Notes: generated from the letters alone by a model not told the origin. DNA of 64,000 nt from Stramentimicrobium sp964433555 (GCA_964433555.1 CAYSRG010000006.1:33216-97215), one strand, 5' to 3'; shown: positions 18,120-27,441, counted from the first letter of the stretch. Numbers and translations are program-made.

Positions 18120-19391
18120 TTATCTACGGTAAGCATCCAATGCACTTGCTTCAACCTGCATTAATACATTCATTAAAGATTCTCCACTAACATAGTCTAG
18201 AATGCCGGTCCAGAAGGAACCAGAACCTACCGCAGCAGGCATTAAATCAGAGGCATCAAAACGGAAAACTGATGCTTCTCCTAAGAATTCAGCTGCTTTT
18301 CTGGTAATATCATCTGGATAAACCATTGGATCGACCTTCAGGTTAGGCGCCAACTTACCCAATTCACCAACCCAGATTCCCTGAGCCTGTGCAGATGCTA
18401 TATACTTCATAAAAGCTCTGGCTTCCGGAGTATCATTAAACATAGCCAGCATATCTGCCGCACCTAAGGCAGGATTTCCAAATTCTTCTTTAATAGGTGG
18501 GAAAGGAAAGAAATTATAGTCTACTCCAGGCACTAAATCAGGAAAATGATCCAGGATAAAACTTTTAATAAAGGTAGCCTGTCTATGCATATAGGCATTA
18601 GGCGGATCGGTAAATAAGGCATCAGGAGAATCACCGAAGGGAATAGTTAGAACAGCGTTTGGTCCACCATAGACATACTTTTCACTACGAGTAATTTCCC
18701 CAAAAATTTCAAATGCCTCCACCACAATATCATTGGTCCAGGCAAGTTCATGATTAACCCAGGCATCATAGGTTTCGGGAGAAGCTATTCGTAGCATAAT
18801 ATCCTCTATCCAGTCAGTCCCCGGCCATCCACTTGCTGCTCCTGATTCCAAACCAATAGCCCAGGGTGTATTTCCATCAGCAACCATTTTATCAGAAAGC
18901 ACCATCAGCTCATCCCAGGTGCTGGGTATCGTGTAACCGGCAGCAGCAAACGCCTTAGGATTATACCAGATCAAACTCTTTAAATCTGCCGAGATAAAAA
19001 TGGCATGAAGGTTGCCCTGATAAGAACCTAAATCTAACCAGGCATTAGAATATTCAGATTTTAAAGCTTCTATATCCATAAAAGTAGACAGATCAATTAA
19101 TTTACCATCTCTGGCAAATTCCAGCATTTGTCCTGGATTGGGCATAACAGAAACATCGGGAGGATTCCCTGCTTCCACCCTGGTAGTGAGGATAGCCGGT
19201 AAATCACGAGTACCGGTAAATTCAACTTTAATACCAGTTTCTGCTTCAAAGGGTGCTACCATTTTAGCAAAGGCATCAGCCTCGGCACCAGTCCATACTC
19301 CCATGACAGTGACACTCTGTCCAGCTGCAGTGGACACACTTACCAGAAATGACAGACATATTAACATAATAATAAGATTAAACTTTTTCAA
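18120..19391 (-). CDS. aglE: Alpha-glucoside ABC transporter substrate-binding protein (AglE-like)
   Basis: A 423-residue protein with a signal sequence (about residues 1-24, IIMLICLSFLVSVSTAAGQ) and a type-II solute-binding fold. It carries VTVMGVWTGAEADAF, the motif GLESGAASGWPGTDWIEDI and the late FFPFPPI segment, all typical of AglE and glucosylglycerol-binding proteins. The start is a TTG at 19391 behind a GGGGGTT ribosome binding site. It leads an operon of binding protein, two permeases, ROK kinase and ATPase. It is divergent from the trehalose biosynthesis fusion, suggesting the ligand is an alpha-glucoside osmolyte or nutrient. Confidence 0.88.
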   Translation of the reverse strand: MKKFNLIIMLICLSFLVSVSTAAGQSVTVMGVWTGAEADAFAKMVAPFEAETGIKVEFTGTRDLPAILTTRVEAGNPPDVSVMPNPGQMLEFARDGKLIDLSTFMDIEALKSEYSNAWLDLGSYQGNLHAIFISADLKSLIWYNPKAFAAAGYTIPSTWDELMVLSDKMVADGNTPWAIGLESGAASGWPGTDWIEDIMLRIASPETYDAWVNHELAWTNDIVVEAFEIFGEITRSEKYVYGGPNAVLTIPFGDSPDALFTDPPNAYMHRQATFIKSFILDHFPDLVPGVDYNFFPFPPIKEEFGNPALGAADMLAMFNDTPEARAFMKYIASAQAQGIWVGELGKLAPNLKVDPMVYPDDITRKAAEFLGEASVFRFDASDLMPAAVGSGSFWTGILDYVSGESLMNVLMQVEASALDAYRR

Positions 19392-19946
19392 GATAAATAA
19401 CCCCCTTTTTTATTAATAAATTTATTATCTCAAAAGCTAAAATTAGTTATAGATGAATTCCCCTCCTTTCCTGTTGGTATATTATTTATGAAGAATATCT
19501 CTTGAATGGATAATTTCAGATAGATTAAATTGTTTTTACTTTAATATTAATAATATAATAAATTCACCTGTTATGCAAGTAAACAGCATAGCCACCTAGT
19601 GAGCTTTTTTAATAATACTTTAAAACAGCCTTGAACTTTTATAAGCCACTTTTTTATTATTTTATCTTTTAATCTTTCCACTATCCTTAAAACAAATATC
19701 TAATAACATTACTATCACATAAAGTTTACAGTATAGATTATTTAGCTAACATTTCTCTATCTTTATGTTTAAATAATTTTATTCAACCATTCTTACCTAC
19801 ATTTTAAACAGGCCATAACAAGAAAAGGTTGCCAAGAAATAATATGATGGGGTAACTCTATTTTAATCGAAATGAAAAATATGTTAAAATGTAAATACAA
19901 ATCATTACAATTAATTATATTAGTAATATTTGAAGGTACTTCTATT
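19392..19946. other. Divergent intergenic region between aglE and otsAB
   Basis: 555 bp of AT-rich sequence. Apart from the aglE-side promoter (19550-19578) and the otsAB ribosome binding site GAAGG at 19932-19936, nothing was recognised. An SD-like AAGGAGGGG near 19460 on the minus strand has no usable start codon after it. Confidence 0.5.
19550..19578 (-). promoter_or_regulatory. Probable promoter of the agl operon
   Basis: On the minus strand: TTGCAT (19578-19573), a 17-bp spacer and TATTAT (19555-19550), giving a leader of about 150 nt. A short imperfect dyad CTGTT/AACAG straddles the -35. Confidence 0.45.
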
Positions 19947-22175
19947 ATGTCCCGTATAATTATAGTATCCAACCGTCTTCCCGTTACTATAAAAAAAAAC
20001 AAAGATAAGCTAACTTATCAGCAAAGCGTAGGTGGTCTGGCAACTGGTATTTCTTCTTTACAAAAAGAGCATGAGTGCTTATGGGTTGGTTGGCCTGGTA
20101 TAGCCAGGGATGGGCTCGATAATGAACAAAAAGATGACTTACTGGAAAAGTTGGATAAAATGGGAAACTATCCGGTCTTTTTATCCCAAACACATATCGA
20201 AGAGTATTACAATGGCTTCTGTAATAAGACTATCTGGTCTTTATTTCATTGCTTTACTCAATTTACTGTTTATGAAAACTACTTATGGGAATCCTACCGG
20301 CGAGTAAACCAGATCTTTTGTCAAACAATTCTTGATATAATTAAACCAGATGATCTTATCTGGATCCATGATTATCATCTTATGTTGCTACCGAATTTAT
20401 TAAGAAAAAGGATGCCTGATTTAACTATTGGATTCTTCCTACATATCCCCTTCCCCCCTACTGAAATCTTTCGACTACTACCCTGGCGGAGAGAGATATT
20501 GGAGGGATTGATGGGTGCTGATCTGATTGGTTTTCACACCTATGATTATGTACGCAACTTTCTCGATTCAATTCTACGCTTACGTGGATATGAAAATAGT
20601 CTGGGTTTCATCAATTATCAAAATCGTATAATAAAAGTAGATTCTTTCCCAATGGGGATTGATTTTGACCGATATTATAATTCTTCAGAACAGATGAAAA
20701 CAAAGCAAGAAATTAAAAAAATAAAGAATAAAATAAAAAAATATAAAGTCATAATCTCAGTTGATCGCTTAGATTATACTAAAGGCATTCTAGAAAGATT
20801 AAGAGCTTTTTCTGCCTTTCTGGAGGATAATCCGGAATACTGGGAGAAGGTGGTTATGATTCTGGTAGCAGTCCCTTCCCGTACTGCCGTCAGTCAATAT
20901 CAGCAATTAAAACAACAGGTTGACGAGATGATTGGCCATATAAATGGGCAATTTGGAAAATTAGGCTGGTCACCCATCTGGTATTTATACCGTTCATTAC
21001 CTTTCCACGAACTAACGGCTCTTTATTATATTGGTGACATAGCCTTAATAACTCCCCTTAAAGATGGTATGAATCTAATCGCCAAAGAATATATTGCTAC
21101 CAAAAAAGATACTCCGGGAGTCCTTATTTTAAGCGAAATGGCTGGTGCTGGTAATGAAATGGGAGAGGCACTTATTGTTAATCCCAATAATAGGACCCAG
21201 ATTTCCTGGGCTTTAAAGTATGCTTTAAATATGGAAGAAAAAGAGCAACAAAAAAGAATCTTATATTTACAAAGACGTTTAAAAAATTATGATGTTAAAA
21301 AATGGGCAGATGATTTTAAAGAAAGTTTAATCAAAATTAAAAGTGAACAGAAGAATCTGGCCGCTAAATATTTATCACCAAAAAATAGATTAAAAATAAT
21401 TAAAGATTATCAACAGAGTTATCAACGCTTATTCTTAATAGATTATGATGGCACTCTTGTTCCTTATCATTTTAAATTCAAGCAATCCAGCCCTTCGCAA
21501 GACATTCTTGACACTATTCAATTGCTCAACCGAGATCCTGGAAATAAGGTAGTCATCGTTAGCGGCAGAGAAAAAAACATTTTAGAAAATTGGTTTAAAC
21601 ATGTTGAGGTAGACTTGATTGCTGAACATGGAGCATGGCTAAAAAAGAATTCTAATGATTGGAAAACTATTGAACCATTAAAAAAAGAATGGAAAGAGCA
21701 GATTAGACCCATTTTAGAATTATACACTAATCGAACACCGGGTTCTTTTATCCAAGAAAAAGAATATTCGCTGGTCTGGCATTATATTAATACAGAACCT
21801 ACATTTGGTCGTACGCGAGCATTGGAACTAATGGATTCCCTCACTTATCTTACTTCTAACCTCAATTTAGAGGTAAACCATGGAGAAAAAGTTATCGAAA
21901 TTAAAGCAGCAGGAATTAACAAAGGGATTACTGCCTATCAATGGATATCAGAGAAAAAATGGGATTTTATAATGGCAATCGGAGATGACTGGTCTGATGA
22001 AGATACTTTTTCTCATTTACCAGCTTCAGCTTACTCTATCAAAGTTGGTCCAGGTATTTCTCAATCGAAATACAATATCCATTCTTCCACTGAAGTCCGT
22101 GCTCTATTAAAAGAATTAGCTAAAAATCATAGTAAACATCGCACACGCAAAGCGGATGTCTTTAAGAACCTCTAA
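19947..22175 (+). CDS. otsAB: Bifunctional trehalose-6-phosphate synthase/phosphatase (OtsA-OtsB fusion)
   Basis: Starting at the ATG at 19947 (GAAGG ribosome binding site 10 nt upstream; SRIIIVSNRLPVTIK at the N-terminus) the protein has about 742 residues. Residues 1-475 are a GT20 glycosyltransferase: VGGLATGI, WVGWPG, WIHDYHLMLLP, FLHIPFPPTEIFR, VDRLDYTKGI and LKDGMNLIAKEY, all complete. Residues 490-742 are a HAD-type trehalose-phosphatase: DYDGTL (nucleophile near D499), VSGREK, AEHGAWL and GDDWSDEDTF. It would make trehalose from UDP/ADP-glucose and glucose-6-phosphate in one polypeptide. OtsA and OtsB are usually separate in bacteria. Monocistronic with its own terminator. Confidence 0.94.
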   Translation: MSRIIIVSNRLPVTIKKNKDKLTYQQSVGGLATGISSLQKEHECLWVGWPGIARDGLDNEQKDDLLEKLDKMGNYPVFLSQTHIEEYYNGFCNKTIWSLFHCFTQFTVYENYLWESYRRVNQIFCQTILDIIKPDDLIWIHDYHLMLLPNLLRKRMPDLTIGFFLHIPFPPTEIFRLLPWRREILEGLMGADLIGFHTYDYVRNFLDSILRLRGYENSLGFINYQNRIIKVDSFPMGIDFDRYYNSSEQMKTKQEIKKIKNKIKKYKVIISVDRLDYTKGILERLRAFSAFLEDNPEYWEKVVMILVAVPSRTAVSQYQQLKQQVDEMIGHINGQFGKLGWSPIWYLYRSLPFHELTALYYIGDIALITPLKDGMNLIAKEYIATKKDTPGVLILSEMAGAGNEMGEALIVNPNNRTQISWALKYALNMEEKEQQKRILYLQRRLKNYDVKKWADDFKESLIKIKSEQKNLAAKYLSPKNRLKIIKDYQQSYQRLFLIDYDGTLVPYHFKFKQSSPSQDILDTIQLLNRDPGNKVVIVSGREKNILENWFKHVEVDLIAEHGAWLKKNSNDWKTIEPLKKEWKEQIRPILELYTNRTPGSFIQEKEYSLVWHYINTEPTFGRTRALELMDSLTYLTSNLNLEVNHGEKVIEIKAAGINKGITAYQWISEKKWDFIMAIGDDWSDEDTFSHLPASAYSIKVGPGISQSKYNIHSSTEVRALLKELAKNHSKHRTRKADVFKNL

Positions 22176-22197
22176 AAGAGGTTTGACTTTTTTTGTT
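22167..22197 (+). terminator. Intrinsic terminator of otsAB
   Basis: AACCTCT / AGAGGTT stem (22167-22173, 22177-22183) followed by TTGAC and a run of seven T. It overlaps the otsAB stop codon. Confidence 0.75.
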
Positions 22198-22334
22198 TAC
22201 TTTTGTTCTGCTCTTTTTCTGGCAATTTTATTGAACTATAATATTGCTAAGTGATACACCTTCCTTACGTTAGAGTTCAGGTATAAAAGGTCCTATAGTT
22301 TTTCTTAATCTTTTTCCATATAAAACCAATTCAT

Positions 22335-22378
22335 TTAACCATTACCACCTTCTTAGAAGGTGGTTTTTCATGGTTAAA
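22335..22378. repeat. Palindromic repeat family 1, intact copy
   Basis: Nested palindrome: outer arms TTTAACCAT / ATGGTTAAA enclose a perfect hairpin ACCACCTTC-TTA-GAAGGTGGT followed by TTTTT. On the plus strand the inner hairpin plus T-run also has terminator form. Degenerate relatives lie at 6829-6864 and 17995-18025. Confidence 0.65.
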
Positions 22379-22382
22379 TAAA

Positions 22383-23438
22383 TTAGGCAACTTCTATTTC
22401 CTGGCATAAATATACATCTTGGATAGCATGGAATATCTTAATTCCTTCTGCCATTGGTTTTTGAAAAGTTTTTCTACCAGATATAATTCCCATGCCTCCT
22501 GCTCTTTTGTTAATAACAGCCGTTTTCACAGCCTGTTGTAAATCATTATCTCCAGATGCCCCTCCAGAACTAATTAAACCAATTCTCCCCATATAACAAT
22601 TAGCCACCTGATAACGAGTGAGGTCAATGGAGTGGTCAGATGTTAATATTTCATAGACCAAAGGACTGGTTTTCCCAAATTTTAGTGCTAGATAACCCCC
22701 ATTATTAGTTGGTTGCTTTTGTTTAACCAAGTCTGCTTCAAGAGTAACCCCTATATGATTAGCCTGACCGGTTAAATCTGCTGAAGTATGGTAATCAATC
22801 CCCTCCTTTTTAAAGGCAGCATTTCTAAGATAGCACCATAAAACTGTAAACATTCCCAGTTGATGAGCTTGCTTGAAGGCAATGGATACCTCCTCTATCT
22901 GTCTCCTTGATTCCTCAGAACCAAAATAAATAGTAGCACCTACTCCCAGTGCACCCATGTCATAAGCCTGTTCTACCGAGGCAAACATTCTCTGATCATA
23001 ATAGTTGGGATATGAAAGTAACTCATTATGGTTTAGTTTTACGATAAAAGGAATCTTATCAGCATACTTTCCGGAAACCATGCCTAAAACACCCAATGTT
23101 GAAGCTACAGCATTACAGTTTCCTTCAATAGCTAACTTGACTATATTTTCCGGATCAAAATAGATAGGATTGGGAGCAAAAGAGGCTCCAGCAGAGTGTT
23201 CTATACCTTGATCTACTGGTAATATTGATAGATAACCAGTTCCTTTCAGCCTGCCTTGATTAAATAATTTCTTTAAGTTTTGCCTGACTTGTAAAGAACG
23301 ATCAGAAATATTAAAGATATTTTCAACATAATCAGGTCCAGGTAAATGAAGCATATCCTTAGAAATTGTTTGACATTTATGTGATAATAGATAATCAGTT
23401 TCTTCCCCTAATATATTTCTAATTTCCATGATATCCAT
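22383..23438 (-). CDS. fbaB: Class I fructose-bisphosphate aldolase (DhnA/FbaB family)
   Basis: A 351-residue Schiff-base aldolase of the archaeal/bacterial DhnA type. Motifs are LSILPVDQGIEHSAG, AIEGNCNAVASTLGVLG, IPFIVKLNHNELLSYPN, ALGVGATIYFGS, a lysine-containing YLALKFGK and the C-terminal phosphate site GGASGDND ... GGMGIISGRKTF. It interconverts fructose-1,6-bisphosphate with dihydroxyacetone phosphate and glyceraldehyde-3-phosphate. An AAGGAG ribosome binding site precedes the ATG. Monocistronic, with palindromic elements on both sides. Confidence 0.9.
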   Translation of the reverse strand: MDIMEIRNILGEETDYLLSHKCQTISKDMLHLPGPDYVENIFNISDRSLQVRQNLKKLFNQGRLKGTGYLSILPVDQGIEHSAGASFAPNPIYFDPENIVKLAIEGNCNAVASTLGVLGMVSGKYADKIPFIVKLNHNELLSYPNYYDQRMFASVEQAYDMGALGVGATIYFGSEESRRQIEEVSIAFKQAHQLGMFTVLWCYLRNAAFKKEGIDYHTSADLTGQANHIGVTLEADLVKQKQPTNNGGYLALKFGKTSPLVYEILTSDHSIDLTRYQVANCYMGRIGLISSGGASGDNDLQQAVKTAVINKRAGGMGIISGRKTFQKPMAEGIKIFHAIQDVYLCQEIEVA

Positions 23439-23508
23439 TCTAATTACACTCCTTTTTCACATTTAAATTTAAAACATAACCAACATTTTAGATACTATCC
23501 ATATTCAA

Positions 23509-23547
23509 CACGATATTCAAGGGGAATCTTTCCCCTTGAATATCGTG
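23509..23547. repeat. Palindromic repeat family 2, perfect copy B
   Basis: 18-bp arms CACGATATTCAAGGGGAA and its exact complement around a 3-nt loop (TCT). It lies in the gap between the DUF2939 and aldolase genes. No T-run follows on either strand, so it is not a typical terminator. Confidence 0.75.
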
Positions 23548-23716
23548 AAAGACTTATTTGTAGTTAAGCAAGTAATATATTTTATTTAATAAATATTTCT
23601 TTACCTTAATTATAATAATTATGGTAATTTTATGCTCTATCTTAAAATCTTACTGTGAATATTTTTCCCTATATTTAGAAAAGTATATTCATATTGATGA
23701 TATTGGATTTAAAAAT

Positions 23717-24334
23717 TCAGATATTATTAAATATTTTCAGTATTTGAGCAATATTAGTAATTTCTATTAGCTGCCAGTACCCCTGCATATTTCTCATTTT
23801 TATATCAACTACAAAATTAGCTTGTTTAGATTTATCATAATAAGTTAAACCAAGGAAGGCCATATCTTCTTTTATTTTAGTATAATTAATGGACTGAGAT
23901 TCCCAATTTTCAGGATTAATCTTTTCTTCCGCCAATTTCATAAGCATAGAAGCCAATCTACCCTCTCCTTGGGAGTTTACATTTTCCAATTTGCCACTAA
24001 TAATATAATGATAGACTTCTTTTTTAATTATCTCCTTTAAATTAGGTTTCAATACTGAAAATACACTTTGGCCTATTTCATTACGAATATCAATCCATCT
24101 GCTTTTTCTGCTTTCTGATGCCGGAGCACCATAAAACTGCCAGATTTGATCAATAGCATTATCTGCTGTTCTATCCAGATCTACATATTTGTCAAAAGCC
24201 AGCATATCATCCCTGGAAATAGCTTTTTTCAGCTGTTTTAAGCTATATGGAGGAGAGACAATTATTCTCCAGGAAATAAATATGGAAATTATAATAACAA
24301 TAGATAAAATTATAATAAATATTTTTTTATTCAT
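23717..24334 (-). CDS. DUF2939-like membrane-anchored hypothetical protein
   Basis: A 205-residue protein with one N-terminal membrane segment (residues 5-24, IFIIILSIVIIISIFISW). The segment SPPYSLKQLKKAISRDDMLAFDKYVDL is the recognisable start of DUF2939, a family of single-pass envelope proteins of unknown function. The remainder (VFSVLKPNLKEIIKK, YYDKSKQANFVVDIKMRNM) is a predicted alpha/beta extracytoplasmic domain. The ribosome binding site is weak. It has no obvious operon partner. Confidence 0.65.
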   Translation of the reverse strand: MNKKIFIIILSIVIIISIFISWRIIVSPPYSLKQLKKAISRDDMLAFDKYVDLDRTADNAIDQIWQFYGAPASESRKSRWIDIRNEIGQSVFSVLKPNLKEIIKKEVYHYIISGKLENVNSQGEGRLASMLMKLAEEKINPENWESQSINYTKIKEDMAFLGLTYYDKSKQANFVVDIKMRNMQGYWQLIEITNIAQILKIFNNI

Positions 24335-24531
24335 AATTCTTATTTCACAAGATCACAAGGTAATTTATTATTATTCTCTTAAAAATAATACTGTTGCTAT
24401 TATTACACAGAAAATTATAGCATCAACAAATATAATCAATACTAATATATCCTATTAGTTAATATAATATCATAAATCAGGGAAATCATGTTACATGTAA
24501 AGCTACAACAGTACATAGATTCAAATTGTAA
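24335..24531. other. Intergenic, no feature seen
   Basis: AT-rich sequence upstream of the DUF2939 gene. Nothing is recognisable beyond the terminator that follows at 24532. Confidence 0.4.
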
Positions 24532-24561
24532 AAAGCAGATTAGATATACCTAATCTGCTTT
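24532..24561 (-). terminator. Intrinsic terminator of the CMD gene
   Basis: A perfect 12-bp inverted repeat AAAGCAGATTAG / CTAATCTGCTTT with a 6-nt loop. On the minus strand it runs directly into a T-tract. It lies about 120 bp after the CMD stop codon. Confidence 0.75.
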
Positions 24562-24684
24562 ATTGTGAAGTAGTCCTAACATTTTAATACACATAACTTA
24601 AGAGTTAAAAGAGACTATCTTAATTAATAGTATTAGCCTCATATAATTCATATTTTTATCTAATTGTCAGCAGTAATCATATGT

Positions 24685-25020
24685 TTATTCTACTTTCAGC
24701 TCATCTAATAATGGCAACAGTTCGGTTGCAGTATAGGCAACCGCCGGTCCACCTCCCATAAAAACAGATACACCGGCAGCTTCTAATATTTCTGTACGGC
24801 TGGCACCAGCTTTAACGCATTCAGCACAATGGAACTGAATGCAGGGCTTACATCGAATGGCTATTCCGATAGCTAAGGCTATTAATTCTTTTGTTTTATG
24901 ATTTAGTACTCCGTCTTTGACACATTCTTGGTCTAACTTCATAAAGGAATCCATCACTGAAGGCATTTCTTTCCCCATTTGACCCATTTGGCTTTCTAAT
25001 TTTTTGATTTGTTCACTCAT
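24685..25020 (-). CDS. Carboxymuconolactone decarboxylase (CMD)/AhpD-like protein
   Basis: A 111-residue all-helical protein. It has ALAIGIAIRCKPCIQFHCAECVKAGASRTEILEA, the CMD core with the AhpD-type Cys pattern (C-x3-H-C). Small CMD proteins of this size are often thiol-dependent peroxide-detoxifying AhpD relatives rather than decarboxylases. The C-terminus (GGGPAVAYTATELLPLLDEL) is also typical. An AAAGGAG ribosome binding site is present. It is followed by a strong terminator and has no partner gene. Confidence 0.85.
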   Translation of the reverse strand: MSEQIKKLESQMGQMGKEMPSVMDSFMKLDQECVKDGVLNHKTKELIALAIGIAIRCKPCIQFHCAECVKAGASRTEILEAAGVSVFMGGGPAVAYTATELLPLLDELKVE

Positions 25021-25180
25021 TTAAATCTCCTTTTTATTCGATTTTACACTTATGTACTATTGTTGTAGTGCAACGGTCAGATATCATGGATCCCTGGAAT
25101 TTTTTATCCTCCCAATTCATCACATTTTTTTGACCAGTTTGCCCTACTCTTTTTTCCTTAATCTTATTAATATGTTTCTA

Positions 25181-26695
25181 TTAATTTCCAACTTTTACTA
25201 AATTGACATAAACAGAAGTTGTTTCACCGGAATAGACCATAATTTCATCCAACCAGACACGGTATCCATCTTTAATCACCGCAAACTCATATAATCCCTC
25301 CTTCAAACCGTCGATAATCTTCTCCTGATTGGCAGAGGTGGTGGTCATATAGATTCCGTTAACAAATATCTTACCATTGCTCTCATTACAGTAAATTGAA
25401 ATATTCCCTTCTCTTTGAACTGGTCTCATTATCACATTAAGGCGATAAGTTTGATTAGGATATATTCTTACTGTGGTAAGATAATCATGGTAACCATCTT
25501 TGGTAATCCTTATTTCATAATTCCCTTCCTGAATGTTACTTATAGTAACACTCCTATTAATCGATGTCCTTCTCTGATACTTTCCATCTAAATAGATCTG
25601 GGCATTATCAACATCACAGGTAATTTCCAGACTTCCCGTACGTGTGATTCTGTCTAAATTTACTGTTAATTGGATTCGTTGATTGGATTTTACTTCTACT
25701 CTTTGAGACCATTCACGATATCCGCTTAAAGTAATCCTGATATCATGAAACCCCTCCCTAACTTGTTCGAGCAGCACATTTCTGTTTTTTTCTGTTAATC
25801 CTTTATATTGACCATCTAAATAGATACTAGCATTGTCTTCATTGCAACGAATAGCAATAGAACCATATCGCTGGATACTTACCAGATTGGCACTAACAAT
25901 AGCTGCTCGATCAGGATTAATCTGAATTGTTCTGGTCCAGGTTTGATAGCCTGGCAATTCTACTCGGGCTAAATATTCACCAACGCGAATATGCTCCAGT
26001 ACCAATGGTGTCCTACCAACATAGCGATCATTCAGATATACATCAGCACCTTCTGGGATTGAATTGAGGCGTAACTGCCCATCTTCTTCTCTTCTCTCTA
26101 TAACCTGATAATGTAATATTTCACTGCTAACCCATCTTTGTGAAGGCAAAGCTGATAAAATACCCCTGATTCTTTGAGTAAATCTGGTTATTCCTTCTCC
26201 AAGTTTGGGGAACAATTCCCTTTCAATTACCCTTTCTAATTCTCTTGAAATGATTACTGGTTCAGTAGTGGCAAAGCCCTGAACATATTCTAGGCCAGAC
26301 TTAGTGGCAGTATCTATTATCCCATCTATACTATATTGTTTGTTGGCCTCTATAAGATGATTTTTTTGATATTGGTTGGGAAATAAAAGTCTGATATTAC
26401 CATAGCTATCATAACCAAAAATAGCAACATAAGCACTTCTGGTAGATCGGAATGAAATACGAATCCTCTCGCCTGGAATATATGTAGCACCTGCTCCTTT
26501 ATCTAATCTCAGAGATAAGGCAAAATCAGGTCTGGGATTAATAATTTGAATACTCTTTTTCATTTCCTCCTGGGCATTAACTGTAATTACTGCTAATAGA
26601 ATCAGAATTGTAACAAAGGATAGCATGCCAAGACATAAAAAAAGAGAAATCTGGTTGTTTTCTTTTTTTTGCTTTTTCAGTTTTAATAAATTCAT
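25181..26695 (-). CDS. Exported DUF4384-PEGA repeat surface protein
   Basis: A 504-residue protein. A long signal/anchor occupies residues 18-42 (FLCLGMLSFVTILILLAVITV). A DUF4384-like domain spans about 50-150 (YIPGERIRISFRSTRSAYVA, YGNIRLLFPN). Four PEGA domains follow at about 207-273, 278-346, 354-424 and 430-500, each with the pattern of a short strand, V/IYL(N/D)G, then GYxxW. PEGA repeats are beta-sandwich modules on bacterial envelope proteins thought to bind wall or S-layer components. The role is not known. It is divergent from the HU gene. Confidence 0.82.
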   Translation of the reverse strand: MNLLKLKKQKKENNQISLFLCLGMLSFVTILILLAVITVNAQEEMKKSIQIINPRPDFALSLRLDKGAGATYIPGERIRISFRSTRSAYVAIFGYDSYGNIRLLFPNQYQKNHLIEANKQYSIDGIIDTATKSGLEYVQGFATTEPVIISRELERVIERELFPKLGEGITRFTQRIRGILSALPSQRWVSSEILHYQVIERREEDGQLRLNSIPEGADVYLNDRYVGRTPLVLEHIRVGEYLARVELPGYQTWTRTIQINPDRAAIVSANLVSIQRYGSIAIRCNEDNASIYLDGQYKGLTEKNRNVLLEQVREGFHDIRITLSGYREWSQRVEVKSNQRIQLTVNLDRITRTGSLEITCDVDNAQIYLDGKYQRRTSINRSVTISNIQEGNYEIRITKDGYHDYLTTVRIYPNQTYRLNVIMRPVQREGNISIYCNESNGKIFVNGIYMTTTSANQEKIIDGLKEGLYEFAVIKDGYRVWLDEIMVYSGETTSVYVNLVKVGN

Positions 26696-26961
26696 AATCC
26701 TGCTCCTTTCTTGACAACATTTTTACAAAAACTAAAATTTTTTTAGATTTATAATAATTATAACACAACTACCTCTACAATCCTATTTTTGATAGTTGTG
26801 AAAAAATTGGTTCCTTTTCCCAAGAAATAAAAAATCTTATAGAATTTATATTTGTATTTAGCCTATCTTTTACCTCTATCTCTAAATCGGTAGGATATGA
26901 ACTAAACATTAATTAATTTTTTCCTGAAAATTCTTATTTTTAGATTAATATACAAAAATAA
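26696..26961. other. Divergent intergenic region, PEGA side
   Basis: Carries the ribosome binding site of the PEGA gene (AGGAGC) and AT-rich sequence. No other signal was recognised before the HU promoter at 26962. Confidence 0.4.
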
Positions 26962-26990
26962 TTGACAAAAGCCTTTATTTCTAATATTCT
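26962..26990 (+). promoter_or_regulatory. Promoter of the HU gene
   Basis: Consensus -35 TTGACA (26962-26967), 17-bp spacer, -10 TATTCT (26985-26990), about 95 bp before the start codon. Confidence 0.7.
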
Positions 26991-27085
26991 GAATGTAATA
27001 TCACTAAATATTGCTTAAAATTAACATTACCAATAAATTATGAAGTAATTTTTTCTATTGCATACCAGAAAGGAGGTGTAATACT

Positions 27086-27361
27086 TTGAACAAAAGCGAA
27101 TTAATTGACAAGGTATCATATGATAGAGGGGTAACAAAAGCTCATGCCAAAGCAGCTGTGGAATGTATCTTTGATAACATTTCTGAAGCCTTAGCTAAAA
27201 AAGAATCTGTACGGTTAGTTGGTTTTGGAACTTTCGGTGTCAGAGTAAGAGCTGCAAGAACTGCTCGCAATCCCAGAACAGGCAAAAAAATATCTCTTCC
27301 CAAAACAAATGTACCATTCTTCAAACCTGGAAAGGAATTAAAAGAGAAGGTTAATAAATAA
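27086..27361 (+). CDS. hup: HU-family nucleoid DNA-binding protein
   Basis: A 91-residue HU/IHF-fold protein: NKSELIDKVSYDRGVTKAHA, VRLVGFGTFGVRVRAARTAR, then NPRTGKKISLPKTNVPFFKPGK, the arm and C-terminal helix of HU. It binds and bends DNA and compacts the chromosome. The start is TTG behind a near-perfect Shine-Dalgarno (AAGGAGGTG, 27070-27078), suggesting deliberate start-codon tuning of a highly transcribed gene. It is monocistronic, between a consensus promoter and a strong terminator. Confidence 0.95.
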   Translation: MNKSELIDKVSYDRGVTKAHAKAAVECIFDNISEALAKKESVRLVGFGTFGVRVRAARTARNPRTGKKISLPKTNVPFFKPGKELKEKVNK

Positions 27362-27380
27362 AGCAAGGAATATTAATTGA

Positions 27381-27424
27381 AAAACAGGTCTGCTATTATT
27401 TTAATAAACAGACCTGTTTTTTTA
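27381..27424. terminator. Bidirectional terminator between HU and Asp23 genes
   Basis: A 12-bp perfect inverted repeat AAAACAGGTCTG / CAGACCTGTTTT with a 16-nt loop, followed by T-runs on both strands. It serves the convergent HU and Asp23 genes. Confidence 0.85.
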
Positions 27425-27441
27425 TTCTTTTCTTGATTCTC

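Noticed and set aside
19872..19946. N-terminal extension of the OtsA-OtsB frame
   Set aside because: The extra 25 residues are not family-like, and the internal ATG at 19947 has the ribosome binding site and the conserved N-terminus.
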